Positions 16,605 through 24,343 of a stretch of DNA of 64,000 bases are shown one piece after another. Made by a program: the position numbers and the translations under genes. Each line of letters opens with the position of its first letter. Within the stretch, counting starts at the first letter, position 1. The notes beneath the pieces were generated by a model that was not told the DNA's origin, did not search any database, and worked only from the letters and a program-made list of their open reading frames with translations. Origin of the DNA: Phycisphaerae bacterium (lineage in GTDB: Bacteria > Planctomycetota > Phycisphaerae > Sedimentisphaerales > UBA12454); contig JBAZHC010000014.1 in assembly GCA_041652575.1 (NCBI GenBank), positions 37,927-101,926 on the forward strand. Direction: 5' to 3'.

Positions 16605-17186
16605 ATGGTAAAGCAAGTTATTATCTGGACGCTATTTACGGTAATTTGTTTATTTTGCGGCTGTACCGAAAAACAGACGATAGCACCTGAGCCCAAATGT
16701 TTGTCCGGCATCAATACGGATTCGGCTATGAAGGCGGCCGAGCGTGTTCTCATCGGTATGAATTTTGTTATAGATAAGGCCGATGCCAACCTCGCTGTAA
16801 TGACGACAAAACCGCTGACAGGTGGACAATTTTTCGAGCTTTGGCGCAGGGACAATGTCGGTGGCTACAACAATGCTGTATCCAATCTTCACAGCATTCA
16901 GCGGACTGTTGAGCTTGATTTTAATGGCAAGCAGGCACAGGTCTGTATCGGCTGTACTGTTAAAGTTGAAAGACTTTCAATCCCCGAAAAGGAAATCGAC
17001 AGCACCGCAAGGGCATACAGTATGTTCTCAAGAAGCAGCGGAACAAGGCAAAGCCTGTCTCTTAATGCCAAACAGGAAAAAAATATGGACTGGGTTGATA
17101 TCGGCAGAGATAACCGGCTCGAAGCTGTCATCCTGAATAAAATTGATAAGGAAATTTCAAAAGCTGCAACGAAAGGTAAAAAGTAA
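16605..17186 (+). CDS. Small lipoprotein, unknown function
   Basis: About 193 residues. The signal peptide (VKQVIIWTLFTVICLFCGC) ends in a lipobox-like CLFCGC, so the mature protein probably begins with a lipidated Cys. The mature part has about 170 residues with no recognised domain; it includes a two-cysteine patch (VCIGC). The first gene of an operon: the stop TAA overlaps the galE ATG (TAATG). ATG 16605 is preferred over a TTG two codons upstream because AAAGGGA sits six bases before it. Similar lipoproteins are common in planctomycetes, without known role. Confidence 0.75.
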   Translation: MVKQVIIWTLFTVICLFCGCTEKQTIAPEPKCLSGINTDSAMKAAERVLIGMNFVIDKADANLAVMTTKPLTGGQFFELWRRDNVGGYNNAVSNLHSIQRTVELDFNGKQAQVCIGCTVKVERLSIPEKEIDSTARAYSMFSRSSGTRQSLSLNAKQEKNMDWVDIGRDNRLEAVILNKIDKEISKAATKGKK

Positions 17187-18169
17187 TGAACGTTCTGGTT
17201 TGCGGAGGAGCAGGATATATCGGCAGTAATATGACGGCTACGCTCGCGTTACAGGGGCATAAGCCGATTGTCTTTGATAATCTAAGCAAGGGACACAGGG
17301 ATGCTGTAAAAGGGCAGGAACTGATTGAAGGCGACCTGGCCGATTTTGACCTTCTCGTAAAAGTTCTTAAAGAGAAAAAAATCGAAGCGGTGATGCACTT
17401 TGCCGCGTTTATCGAAGTCGGCGAATCGTGCGAAAAGCCGCTCGAATATTATCGAAATAATTTCAGCAACACGCGCGCGCTTTTGGCTGCAATGGAGAAT
17501 GCCGGCGTACAGAAATTTGTATTCAGCAGCACAGCAGCGACTTATGGAATGCCGAAAACCGTTCCAATCACCGAAGACCTGCCGAAAGAGCCTATCAATC
17601 CTTACGGCGAAAGCAAATGGGCGGTCGAACGGATGTGCCATTTCCAGAGCCTGACGGGAAGATTGAATTACGCGGCGCTGAGATATTTCAACGCCTGCGG
17701 CGCAGGCGGAAACGGCACTATCGGCGAAGACCATAAACCGGAGTCTCATCTTATCCCGCTGATAATTGCCGCGGCGATGGGCAAAAGAGCGGATATAAAA
17801 GTTTTCGGCACGGATTATCCTACGCCGGACGGAACCTGCGTAAGAGATTATATCCATATCGAGGATTTATGTTCGGCTCATCTTCTCGCACTTGAAAAGC
17901 TCGATAAAAATTCCGAGCTGGTTTACAATCTCGGCAACGGCAAAGGATATTCCGTCAGAGAGGTCATCGAGACGGTTAAAAAAGTTACCGGTAAAGATTT
18001 CAAAGTTACGGAAGTCGCACGCAGGGCCGGCGACCCGCCTGTTTTGACTGCTAACGCCGCAAAAGCCGTAAAAGAGCTTGGCTGGAAGTTAAAATATCCG
18101 CAGCTTGAAAAAATAGTCGAAACTGCATGGTTATGGCACAGTAAAAATCCGGAAGGTTATAAAAAATAA
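17186..18169 (+). CDS. galE: UDP-glucose 4-epimerase
   Basis: A 327-residue extended SDR enzyme that interconverts UDP-glucose and UDP-galactose (or the N-acetyl forms). The NAD-binding GGAGYIGS is at residues 7-14, the catalytic Ser/Thr region FSSTAATYG near 113-121, and Tyr140 and Lys144 in NPYGESKWAVE. RDYIHIEDLCSAH and NLGNGKGYSVREV are typical GalE blocks. Its start overlaps the lipoprotein stop, and a ROK sugar kinase follows 5 bases after, which fits a galactose/nucleotide-sugar supply operon feeding envelope glycans. Confidence 0.93.
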   Translation: MNVLVCGGAGYIGSNMTATLALQGHKPIVFDNLSKGHRDAVKGQELIEGDLADFDLLVKVLKEKKIEAVMHFAAFIEVGESCEKPLEYYRNNFSNTRALLAAMENAGVQKFVFSSTAATYGMPKTVPITEDLPKEPINPYGESKWAVERMCHFQSLTGRLNYAALRYFNACGAGGNGTIGEDHKPESHLIPLIIAAAMGKRADIKVFGTDYPTPDGTCVRDYIHIEDLCSAHLLALEKLDKNSELVYNLGNGKGYSVREVIETVKKVTGKDFKVTEVARRAGDPPVLTANAAKAVKELGWKLKYPQLEKIVETAWLWHSKNPEGYKK

Positions 18170-18174
18170 CAAAT

Positions 18175-19131
18175 ATGACTGACTACATAGGTATAGATTT
18201 CGGCGGCACAAACGTCAAGATGGGATGCTTTTCCAATGATATGAAAATGTTATGGAAAATATCCATACCGACCGATGCCGATATGGGACCGGATGTCGTG
18301 ATTGACAGAATGGTTGCGGCAATAAAAGAAACAGCAGGCAAAAAAAATACTCCTTTGGAAGCAATCAAGGCTATCGGTATCGGCGCTCCCGGCCCTGCAA
18401 AATATACACAGGGTATTATTATCCGCTGCGCTAACCTGCCTAAATTTACGAATGTGCCGATAAGCAAAATGTTAAGCGATAAGCTCGGCAAACCGGTTAT
18501 TTTTGATAATGACGCCAATGTCGCCTGCCTGGGCGAATTCGTCGCAGGTGCCGGGAAAAACATAAAAAATATGGTTTTCTTCACTCTCGGAACTGGTATA
18601 GGCAGCGGAATTATATCCGACGGCAAACTGCTCCACGGCAGCGGAGACAATGCCGCAGAGTTGGGGCATACTATAGTTAATATTAATGGCAGACAATGTA
18701 ACTGCGGCCAAAAAGGCTGCGCGGAGGCTTACGCGTCCGCTTCGCATACAGCTTTAAGAGCATCTGAGGCAATAAAGGCGGGCGAAGAATCAAGTCTTAA
18801 AGATGTACTGAAAAAAACCGGCAAAATCACATGCAAGGATGTCTTTGAATATTCCGCCAAAGGCGATAAACTCGCTAAACGAATAACCGAAGAAACTGCT
18901 GAAGTTTTAGGCGTGCTTTGTGTCAATGCCCTGCACTGCAGCGAGCCGGAGAGAATCGTTTTTGCCGGTGGGATGATTGCGGCAGGGGAGCCGCTGCTGG
19001 AGAGGATTAAATTTTATTTTAATAAACACATCTGGAAAATCAAAAAAGAGGATACAGTTGAAATTTGCTTTGCGACGATTGGCGAAGACGCCGGCATTAT
19101 CGGTGCCGCAGCTTTGGCAAAAGATTTATGA
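18175..19131 (+). CDS. ROK-family sugar kinase (glucokinase-like)
   Basis: A 318-residue ROK protein. The phosphate-binding DFGGTNVKMG is at residues 7-16, the catalytic Asp lies in FDNDANVACLGE, and the zinc site appears as CNCGQKGCAEAYAS, matching the ROK consensus CXCGXXGCXE. There is no N-terminal DNA-binding domain, so it is an enzyme and not a ROK repressor. Glucose is the likeliest substrate but N-acetyl sugars cannot be excluded. Last gene of the operon; its stop overlaps the convergent nucleotidyltransferase gene by 6 bases. Confidence 0.88.
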   Translation: MTDYIGIDFGGTNVKMGCFSNDMKMLWKISIPTDADMGPDVVIDRMVAAIKETAGKKNTPLEAIKAIGIGAPGPAKYTQGIIIRCANLPKFTNVPISKMLSDKLGKPVIFDNDANVACLGEFVAGAGKNIKNMVFFTLGTGIGSGIISDGKLLHGSGDNAAELGHTIVNINGRQCNCGQKGCAEAYASASHTALRASEAIKAGEESSLKDVLKKTGKITCKDVFEYSAKGDKLAKRITEETAEVLGVLCVNALHCSEPERIVFAGGMIAAGEPLLERIKFYFNKHIWKIKKEDTVEICFATIGEDAGIIGAAALAKDL

Positions 19132-19698
19132 TTCCATAATTGCTTTTTGGAGCAGGTCGTTTAAGCCCAGCTTTTTTGCCCAATTCTTTAAGTAATCGAA
19201 ATCGAGGGAATTTTTCTGAATGGATAAAACGCCTAAAACATCTGTCCACTGACGTTCAGAATTACAGCCCGATTGCCTATACCAGTCCAACTTGAGCAGG
19301 ATTATATCCTCTGGCGATACAAACGATACTTCCTTGGCGATATTGCCTAATTTCAATTTTCTGCTGCGAGAAAACATCTGCCTGTAAAATTCCTTCTCCG
19401 GCCGAACAAAAATATCTATTTTAAAGGCAGTTGCCAAATGTATGATATTAAAGCTGATCTTGCTCTGCAAGGCCTGATTCATTGCTTCCTTACTGACATA
19501 AAAATCATTTTTCAGTGCCTCAATAAATTTGTCGCAAATCGGTCCAAAAGGCTCAACTGTAATATCGGCATCCTGTGTGAACCTCGCAGTGCCGTAAGTC
19601 GAGCTTGCCATAGAGCCGCCGATAACATAAGCAATGTTCATATTGTCAAGAACATTGAGTAATTTCTCCAGAACAGCGATATCCTGCGGATTATTCAT
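19126..19698 (-). CDS. Nucleotidyltransferase-fold protein (AbiEii/DUF6036-like)
   Basis: About 190 residues with the nucleotidyltransferase core YVIGGSMASSTYGTARFTQD followed by ADITV, giving the GGS and the D-x-D metal residues, and a later FKIDIFV strand for the third acidic residue. The rest resembles free-standing nucleotidyltransferase-fold proteins related to AbiEii-type toxins. Start ATG 19698 overlaps the end of the upstream small gene by 8 bases (ATGAATAA), so the pair is translationally coupled. Longer starts upstream would overlap that gene heavily. Substrate unknown; a toxin-antitoxin or RNA-modifying role is possible but not shown. Confidence 0.75.
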   Translation of the reverse strand: MNNPQDIAVLEKLLNVLDNMNIAYVIGGSMASSTYGTARFTQDADITVEPFGPICDKFIEALKNDFYVSKEAMNQALQSKISFNIIHLATAFKIDIFVRPEKEFYRQMFSRSRKLKLGNIAKEVSFVSPEDIILLKLDWYRQSGCNSERQWTDVLGVLSIQKNSLDFDYLKNWAKKLGLNDLLQKAIMES

Positions 19699-19948
19699 TT
19701 TTGCCGCCATAGACTTTATTGTATAATTCCTCGCCCAAGTGGCGTTTTGCCCAGATATGCCAGACCTGCTTCTCATCTGCATTGGGGTACTGCATTCTAA
19801 TGCCTGTCATTGAGAGGATTTGTCCTGTGCGAATTGCATCGAAAATTAATTCGATTTTTTCCGCAGAGCTCATTTTGCGGTACAACTCGTATTGAATTTC
19901 GAGAACCTCTCTCGATGTATCAGTTTGTATTTTATGCGGTTCGGCCAT
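19691..19948 (-). CDS. Small helical partner of the nucleotidyltransferase
   Basis: An 85-residue, probably all-helical protein containing REVLEIQYELYRKMSSAEKI and a C-terminal VWHIWAKRHLGEELYNKVYG. Proteins of this shape are repeatedly found just before nucleotidyltransferase-fold genes, here overlapping by 8 bases, so a functional pair is likely; activity is unknown. The ATG (19948) is only three bases beyond the tRNA-Thr 3' end and no ribosome-binding site exists between them, other than sequence inside the tRNA. The frame continues upstream through the tRNA but that part is not protein-like. Confidence 0.7.
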   Translation of the reverse strand: MAEPHKIQTDTSREVLEIQYELYRKMSSAEKIELIFDAIRTGQILSMTGIRMQYPNADEKQVWHIWAKRHLGEELYNKVYGGKNE

Positions 19949-19950
19949 AA

Positions 19951-20022
19951 AGCCGGTGGTGGGATTCGAACCCAAAACCTCGGCTTTACGAAAGCCGCGC
20001 TCTACCGTTGAGCTACACCGGC
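19951..20022 (-). tRNA. tRNA-Thr (anticodon CGT)
   Basis: Full cloverleaf on the minus strand: acceptor GCCGGTG paired with CACCGGC, D-stem GCTC/GAGC, anticodon stem CGGCT/AGCCG with the seven-base loop TTCGTAA (anticodon CGT, reads ACG), and a T-arm with GGGTTCGAATCCC. One outer T-stem pair is mismatched. The discriminator is T and CCA is not encoded. The gene is followed after three bases by a protein start codon. Confidence 0.93.
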
Positions 20023-20078
20023 ACAAATCAAGCATCTCGTTATTCGTGAAGCGTGAAGCGAAATACGAGATACGATGA

Positions 20079-20107
20079 ATAATAACTAATCGGTCAATTA
20101 TTGTAAA
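20079..20107 (-). promoter_or_regulatory. Promoter of the tRNA-Thr transcription unit
   Basis: Minus strand TTTACA (20107-20102) and TATTAT (20084-20079) with a 17-base spacer. Predicted start near 20072, about 50 bases before the mature tRNA; the same transcript would carry the two downstream protein genes. Confidence 0.6.
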
Positions 20108-20153
20108 GCAAAGACTCCGAAACCGGCTTTGCCGGTAAAATAATATAATGTTC

Positions 20154-20182
20154 TTGAAAATTTTATGGAATTGTGCTATAAA
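20154..20182 (+). promoter_or_regulatory. Promoter of the LarA-like/PfkB/gnd operon
   Basis: TTGAAA (20154-20159) and TATAAA (20177-20182), spacer 17 bases, start predicted near 20189. It leaves a 5' leader of about 64 bases before ATG 20253. A perfect 6-bp hairpin (ACCGGC TTT GCCGGT) lies just upstream near 20122-20136. Confidence 0.6.
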
Positions 20183-20252
20183 ATTTGGTACAATAAATGA
20201 ACCAATTTTTAAATTTTATAATTACTTACAAACAAAGGACTTGCGATAGATT

Positions 20253-21527
20253 ATGCTGTTTTGCGGCAAAGGAAATCCACAAATAAACTTGAGTGCCGAC
20301 GACCTGAAAGCCGGTCTGTTTTCAGCACTTAAAAAGCTCGGCAGCCGTAAAAAAGTTCTCGTTATCGGCCCCGACATTACACGAATGTATTCGCGGGCGG
20401 GCGAGCTTACCTATATGTCGTACCAGTATTACGGCGACAGGCTGACCGATATTCTGCCTGCACTGGGAACGCACGTTCCGATGACCGAAGAAGAAATAAA
20501 AAAAATGTACGGCCAGACGCCGGTAAGTCTTTTCAGGAATCATAACTGGCGGACGGACATTGTTACGCTCGGGCAGGTGCCCGGCGATTTCGTAAAAAAA
20601 GTAACCGACGGCAAACTGGATTATGACTGGCCCGCGCAAGTGAACAGGCTGCTTGTCGAAGGCGGCTTTGATTTGATTCTGTCAATCGGCCAGGTTGTGC
20701 CGCACGAGGTCGCGGGTATGGCCAACTACAACAAAAATATTTTCGTCGGAACAGGCGGGCAGGAAGGCATAAACAGAAGTCATTTCATCGGCGCCGTCTG
20801 CAATATGGAAAAAATTATGGGCAGGGCGGATAATCCTGTTCGCAAGGTTTTGAATTATGCATCGGAGCATTTCGCCAAACACCTGCCGATAGTTTATGTT
20901 CAGACAGTACTTGCACCGGATGAAAACAGAAAGATGCAGACAAGGGGACTTTTCATCGGTGACGATATCGAGTGTTTCAACAAGGCCTGCGAGCTTTGTC
21001 TGAAGGTTAATTTTACCATGCTCGATGAGCCTATAAAGAAAGCGGTTGTATATCTCGACCCGCACGAATATAAAAGCACCTGGCTTGGAAACAAAAGCAT
21101 TTATCGAACGAGAATGGCAATGGCTGATAATGGCCGCCTGATTGTTTTGGCGCCGGGAGTCGCGGAATTCGGCGAAGACAGGCAGATAGATACGCTTATC
21201 AGAAAATACGGCTATGTCGGCACGGAAAAAGTGCTTAAATTTGTCAAGGAAAATGATGATTTAAAAGCGAATCTAAGCGCAGCCGCTCATCTTATTCACG
21301 GTTCGAGCGAAGGCAGATTCAAAATAACTTATTGCCCGGGAAAATTAACGAGGAAGGAAATCGAATCGGTTAATTTCGAATACGGCGACCTTTCCGAAAT
21401 GAGGGACCTTTATAATCCCGACAATCTTCAAAATGGTATAAATACTATGCCGGATGGAGAAGAAATATTTTTCATTTCCAATCCGGGTCTGGGCCTTTGG
21501 GCGTATAAAAACAGATTTAGTCGATAA
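20253..21527 (+). CDS. LarA-family (DUF2088) nickel-pincer racemase/epimerase homologue
   Basis: A 424-residue member of the lactate racemase superfamily. Residues matching the LarA active site are retained: His74 (ALGTHVPMTEEE), His151 (VVPHEVAGM), Lys161 (YNKNIFVGTGG, the lysine that holds the nickel-pincer nucleotide in LarA) and His177 (NRSHFIGA, nickel ligand position). DITRMY (41-46) matches the cofactor-binding segment. LarA homologues racemise or epimerise various 2-hydroxyacids, including aldonic acids such as gluconate. Followed by a PfkB kinase and 6-phosphogluconate dehydrogenase, so an aldonate 2-epimerase role is attractive. No larB, larC or larE cofactor genes are in the window. 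Superfamily assignment is firm; substrate is inference. Confidence 0.85.
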   Translation: MLFCGKGNPQINLSADDLKAGLFSALKKLGSRKKVLVIGPDITRMYSRAGELTYMSYQYYGDRLTDILPALGTHVPMTEEEIKKMYGQTPVSLFRNHNWRTDIVTLGQVPGDFVKKVTDGKLDYDWPAQVNRLLVEGGFDLILSIGQVVPHEVAGMANYNKNIFVGTGGQEGINRSHFIGAVCNMEKIMGRADNPVRKVLNYASEHFAKHLPIVYVQTVLAPDENRKMQTRGLFIGDDIECFNKACELCLKVNFTMLDEPIKKAVVYLDPHEYKSTWLGNKSIYRTRMAMADNGRLIVLAPGVAEFGEDRQIDTLIRKYGYVGTEKVLKFVKENDDLKANLSAAAHLIHGSSEGRFKITYCPGKLTRKEIESVNFEYGDLSEMRDLYNPDNLQNGINTMPDGEEIFFISNPGLGLWAYKNRFSR

Positions 21528-21542
21528 ATAAGGAGCAAAAAA

Positions 21543-22616
21543 ATGCCAAAAACAGAAACGCATAAATATGCTTTACTCGTTCCGACCAGTATGGGTATTC
21601 GGTTAACTCCTGTTAATTCTCAGCCTTTTCATTGCAGCGATACCTTTAAAATGCAGGCAACCAGCGCAGAAAGTAATGTAGCGTCTGTTTCTTCGTATCT
21701 TGGTATGCCGGTCAAAATTTTGACGGCATTTGTTAAAGGCAGTCCTGTTTCGCATTTTATAAAGGACAATCTAAATAGTCGTCGAATGGATTTTGAAGGC
21801 CGTGAATTTGGGCAGGGCGGCCCGTGGGGTTATCGCCATCAAATTAATATGGCTGACAGCGGCTGGGGTACACGCGGGCCGAGAGTTCATAATGACCGGG
21901 CTGGTGAAGTTGGAAGAGAACTTAGCGCCGAAGATTTTGATTTTGAGAGAATTTTTGCAAAGGAAGGTGCAAAGATTGTACATCTTTCCGGTTTAATTGC
22001 CGCGTTGTCGCCGAAGACGAGTAAATTTTGTCTTGATATTGCGAGAATTGCCAAGAAAAATGGTTCGTTAATATCATTTGACCTCAATCATAGAGCAAGT
22101 TTCTGGAAGGATAGAGAAAAAGAGCTTTCAGAAATATTTGCTGAAATTGCATCCCTCAGCGATATACTGATTGGTAATGAAGAAGATTTTCAGTTATGTC
22201 TCGGCGTAGAAGGTCCCCAGACCGGCGGCAAAGGGCTTGAAGATAAAATAGACGGCTTTAAAGAGATGATTAGCAGGGTGCAAAAGGCTTATCCGAATGC
22301 TACTTATTTTGGAACAACGCTTCGTGAGGTTATCTCGGCCAATAGTCATATGTGGGGTGCACTGGTGACAGACAAAAAGAATTGGGAAATTATTAAGCCG
22401 CGTCAGATAGGTGTTCTTGACCGTATTGGCGGCGGTGATGGTTTTGTCGGCGGTTTGCTTTACGGCATACTCAGGGGCTGGGATGTGACAAAATGTGCCA
22501 GGTTCGGCTGGGCAACAGGAGCTCTTGCAGCTACGATGCTTACCGACTATGCCCAGCCTGCTGACGAAGAACAGGTGTGGAGTATATGGGAAGGTAACGC
22601 AAGAGTTAAGCGATAA
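21543..22616 (+). CDS. PfkB-family sugar/sugar-acid kinase
   Basis: A 357-residue ribokinase-fold kinase. The ATP/anion-hole motif is LDRIGGGDGFVGGLLYGI, a variant of the DTxGAGD signature with the catalytic Asp kept. FDLNHRASFWKDRE and IGNEEDFQLCLG resemble 2-keto-3-deoxygluconate kinases. AAGGAG is placed well before ATG 21543, 15 bases after the LarA-like gene. The likely reaction is phosphorylation of a keto-deoxy or aldonic sugar acid; the exact substrate is uncertain. Confidence 0.85.
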   Translation: MPKTETHKYALLVPTSMGIRLTPVNSQPFHCSDTFKMQATSAESNVASVSSYLGMPVKILTAFVKGSPVSHFIKDNLNSRRMDFEGREFGQGGPWGYRHQINMADSGWGTRGPRVHNDRAGEVGRELSAEDFDFERIFAKEGAKIVHLSGLIAALSPKTSKFCLDIARIAKKNGSLISFDLNHRASFWKDREKELSEIFAEIASLSDILIGNEEDFQLCLGVEGPQTGGKGLEDKIDGFKEMISRVQKAYPNATYFGTTLREVISANSHMWGALVTDKKNWEIIKPRQIGVLDRIGGGDGFVGGLLYGILRGWDVTKCARFGWATGALAATMLTDYAQPADEEQVWSIWEGNARVKR

Positions 22617-22684
22617 TACCTTTGAGATTAGAAATTGTGAGTTTTACAAAAATCTTTTTTTATTAAAATACGGAGAACAAAAAA

Positions 22685-24136
22685 ATGTCGAAAGCGGATA
22701 TTGGTTTAATTGGTCTTGCGGTAATGGGTGAAAATCTTATCCTTAATATGGAAAGCAAAGGTTTTACCGTTGCATGTTTTAATCGTACTGTTTCGAAGGT
22801 CGATAACTTTATGAACGACAGAGCGAAGGGCAAAAACATAATCGGCTGTCATTCAATCGAGGAGCTTTGCGCAAATCTTAAAACGCCGCGAAAAGTTATG
22901 CTGATGGTCAAAGCAGGCCAGGCGGTGGATGATTTTATCGAACTGGTACTGCCGCACCTTGAAAACGGAGACATCATTATAGACGGCGGAAACAGCCATT
23001 TCCCCGATACCACACGCAGAACAAAATATGTCGAGAGCAAAGGCAAACTTTACATTGGCACCGGCGTTTCCGGCGGCGAAGAAGGCGCTTTGACGGGGCC
23101 ATCGATTATGCCCGGCGGTTCGCCTGCTGCGTGGCCGGCGGTGAAACCGATCTTCCAGAAAATTTCAGCTCACACTGAAACCGGCGAACCATGCTGCGAC
23201 TGGGTCGGCGAAAACGGCGCAGGCCATTTCGTGAAAATGGTTCACAACGGCATCGAATACGGCGATATGCAGATGATTTGCGAAACATACCAGATGATGA
23301 AGCAGGGTCTTGGTATGAGCAACGATGAAATGCACAACGTTCTTGCCGAGTGGAACAAGGGCGAGCTTGATTCATACTTAATAGAAATTACCCGCGACAT
23401 TCTCGGCTATAAAGACGAGCAGGGCAAAGAAGTTGTTGACCTGATTCTCGATAGGGCAGGCCAAAAAGGAACCGGCAAATGGACGGCGATTGCCGCTCTC
23501 GATGCCGGCCAGCCGTTGACGCTTATAGGCGAAGCGGTTTTCGCAAGGTGCCTCTCGGCGATGAAAGATGAACGCGTTGAAGCGTCAAAAATACTCGCAG
23601 GCCCAAATAAGCCGTTCAAAGGCGACAAGGCGAAAATGATTGACGATTTACGCAAAGCTCTCTACGCGGCGAAAATCGTAAGTTACGCGCAGGGTTATCA
23701 GCTTATGCGTGCGGTCGCCAAAGAATCCGGCTGGAATCTCAACTACGGCGGTATCGCTCTTATGTGGCGTGGCGGCTGTATTATTCGTTCGGCATTTCTG
23801 GGCAAGATTAAGGCCGCGTTCAAGAAAAATCCGGCTCTTGTCAATCTGCTGCTCGACCCGTTCTTCAAGAGCGCAGTAAAGAAATCGCAGGGTTCATGGA
23901 GAAGAGTCATACGAGCCGCTGTTGACCTTGGCATTCCAATGCCTGCTGTAGGTGCGGCACTGTCTTATTATGACGGTTATAGGGCTGAAAGACTGCCGGC
24001 AAATCTCCTGCAGGCTCAGCGCGATTATTTCGGCGCTCATACTTATGAGCGAGTCGATAAACCACGCGGTCAGGTATTCCATACGAATTGGACCGGCCGC
24101 GGCGGCACTACCAGCGCTTCGACTTATATTGCGTAA
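22685..24136 (+). CDS. gnd: 6-phosphogluconate dehydrogenase (decarboxylating)
   Basis: A 483-residue enzyme of the long (homodimeric) class converting 6-phosphogluconate to ribulose 5-phosphate, CO2 and NAD(P)H. The cofactor site is IGLIGLAVMGENLILNME; VSGGEEGALTGPSIMPGG and HFVKMVHNGIEYGDMQ carry the substrate-binding and catalytic Lys residues. The C-terminal RDYFGAHTYERVDKPRG and HTNWTGRGG are standard. CGGAGAAC precedes the ATG. Last gene of the LarA-PfkB-gnd operon; a bidirectional terminator follows. It makes the pathway end in the oxidative pentose phosphate route. Confidence 0.96.
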   Translation: MSKADIGLIGLAVMGENLILNMESKGFTVACFNRTVSKVDNFMNDRAKGKNIIGCHSIEELCANLKTPRKVMLMVKAGQAVDDFIELVLPHLENGDIIIDGGNSHFPDTTRRTKYVESKGKLYIGTGVSGGEEGALTGPSIMPGGSPAAWPAVKPIFQKISAHTETGEPCCDWVGENGAGHFVKMVHNGIEYGDMQMICETYQMMKQGLGMSNDEMHNVLAEWNKGELDSYLIEITRDILGYKDEQGKEVVDLILDRAGQKGTGKWTAIAALDAGQPLTLIGEAVFARCLSAMKDERVEASKILAGPNKPFKGDKAKMIDDLRKALYAAKIVSYAQGYQLMRAVAKESGWNLNYGGIALMWRGGCIIRSAFLGKIKAAFKKNPALVNLLLDPFFKSAVKKSQGSWRRVIRAAVDLGIPMPAVGAALSYYDGYRAERLPANLLQAQRDYFGAHTYERVDKPRGQVFHTNWTGRGGTTSASTYIA

Positions 24137-24139
24137 AAC

Positions 24140-24196
24140 GTCATTTCGAGCGAAGTCGTTGGAGCGGAGCAGAAACCCTCGCAGAGGGAAAAATCT
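24140..24196. repeat. Dispersed element D, copy 1 (GTCATTTCGAGCGAAG)
   Basis: Begins with GTCATTTCGAGCGAAG, a 16-mer found again, base for base, at 55177-55192 inside a coding gene. It continues with GGAGCGGAGCAGAAA and a small hairpin ACCCTCGCAGAGGG. It lies immediately after the gnd stop. Confidence 0.75.
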
Positions 24197-24208
24197 AAAA
24201 AATAAAAA

Positions 24209-24244
24209 CCCGCATTCGGCAATTCCGGATGCGGGCTTTTTTAT
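24209..24244. terminator. Bidirectional intrinsic terminator between gnd and purH
   Basis: CCCGCAT...ATGCGGG stem with inner TCGG/CCGG pairing, T-rich tails on both strands (CTTTTTTATT on plus, GGGTTTTTATTTTTT on minus). It suits the convergent pair gnd (+) and purH (-). Confidence 0.85.
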
Positions 24245-24268
24245 TGTTTTGTCATTGCAAGCAGCTCG

Positions 24269-24327
24269 TCCTCCGTAGCCCCTGCCCTGCATAGCATATA
24301 GTGCGGCGTAGGGTTAGCGAAGGAGGA
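24269..24327. repeat. Dispersed palindromic element C, copy 1
   Basis: Bounded by TCCTCC and GGAGGA. The core GCCCTGCATAGCAT and GTGCGGCGTAGGGTTAGCGA recurs at 63767-63804. A similar element with a different terminal stem lies at 60151-60220. Confidence 0.75.
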
Positions 24328-24343
24328 AGCGAAGCAATCTCGT

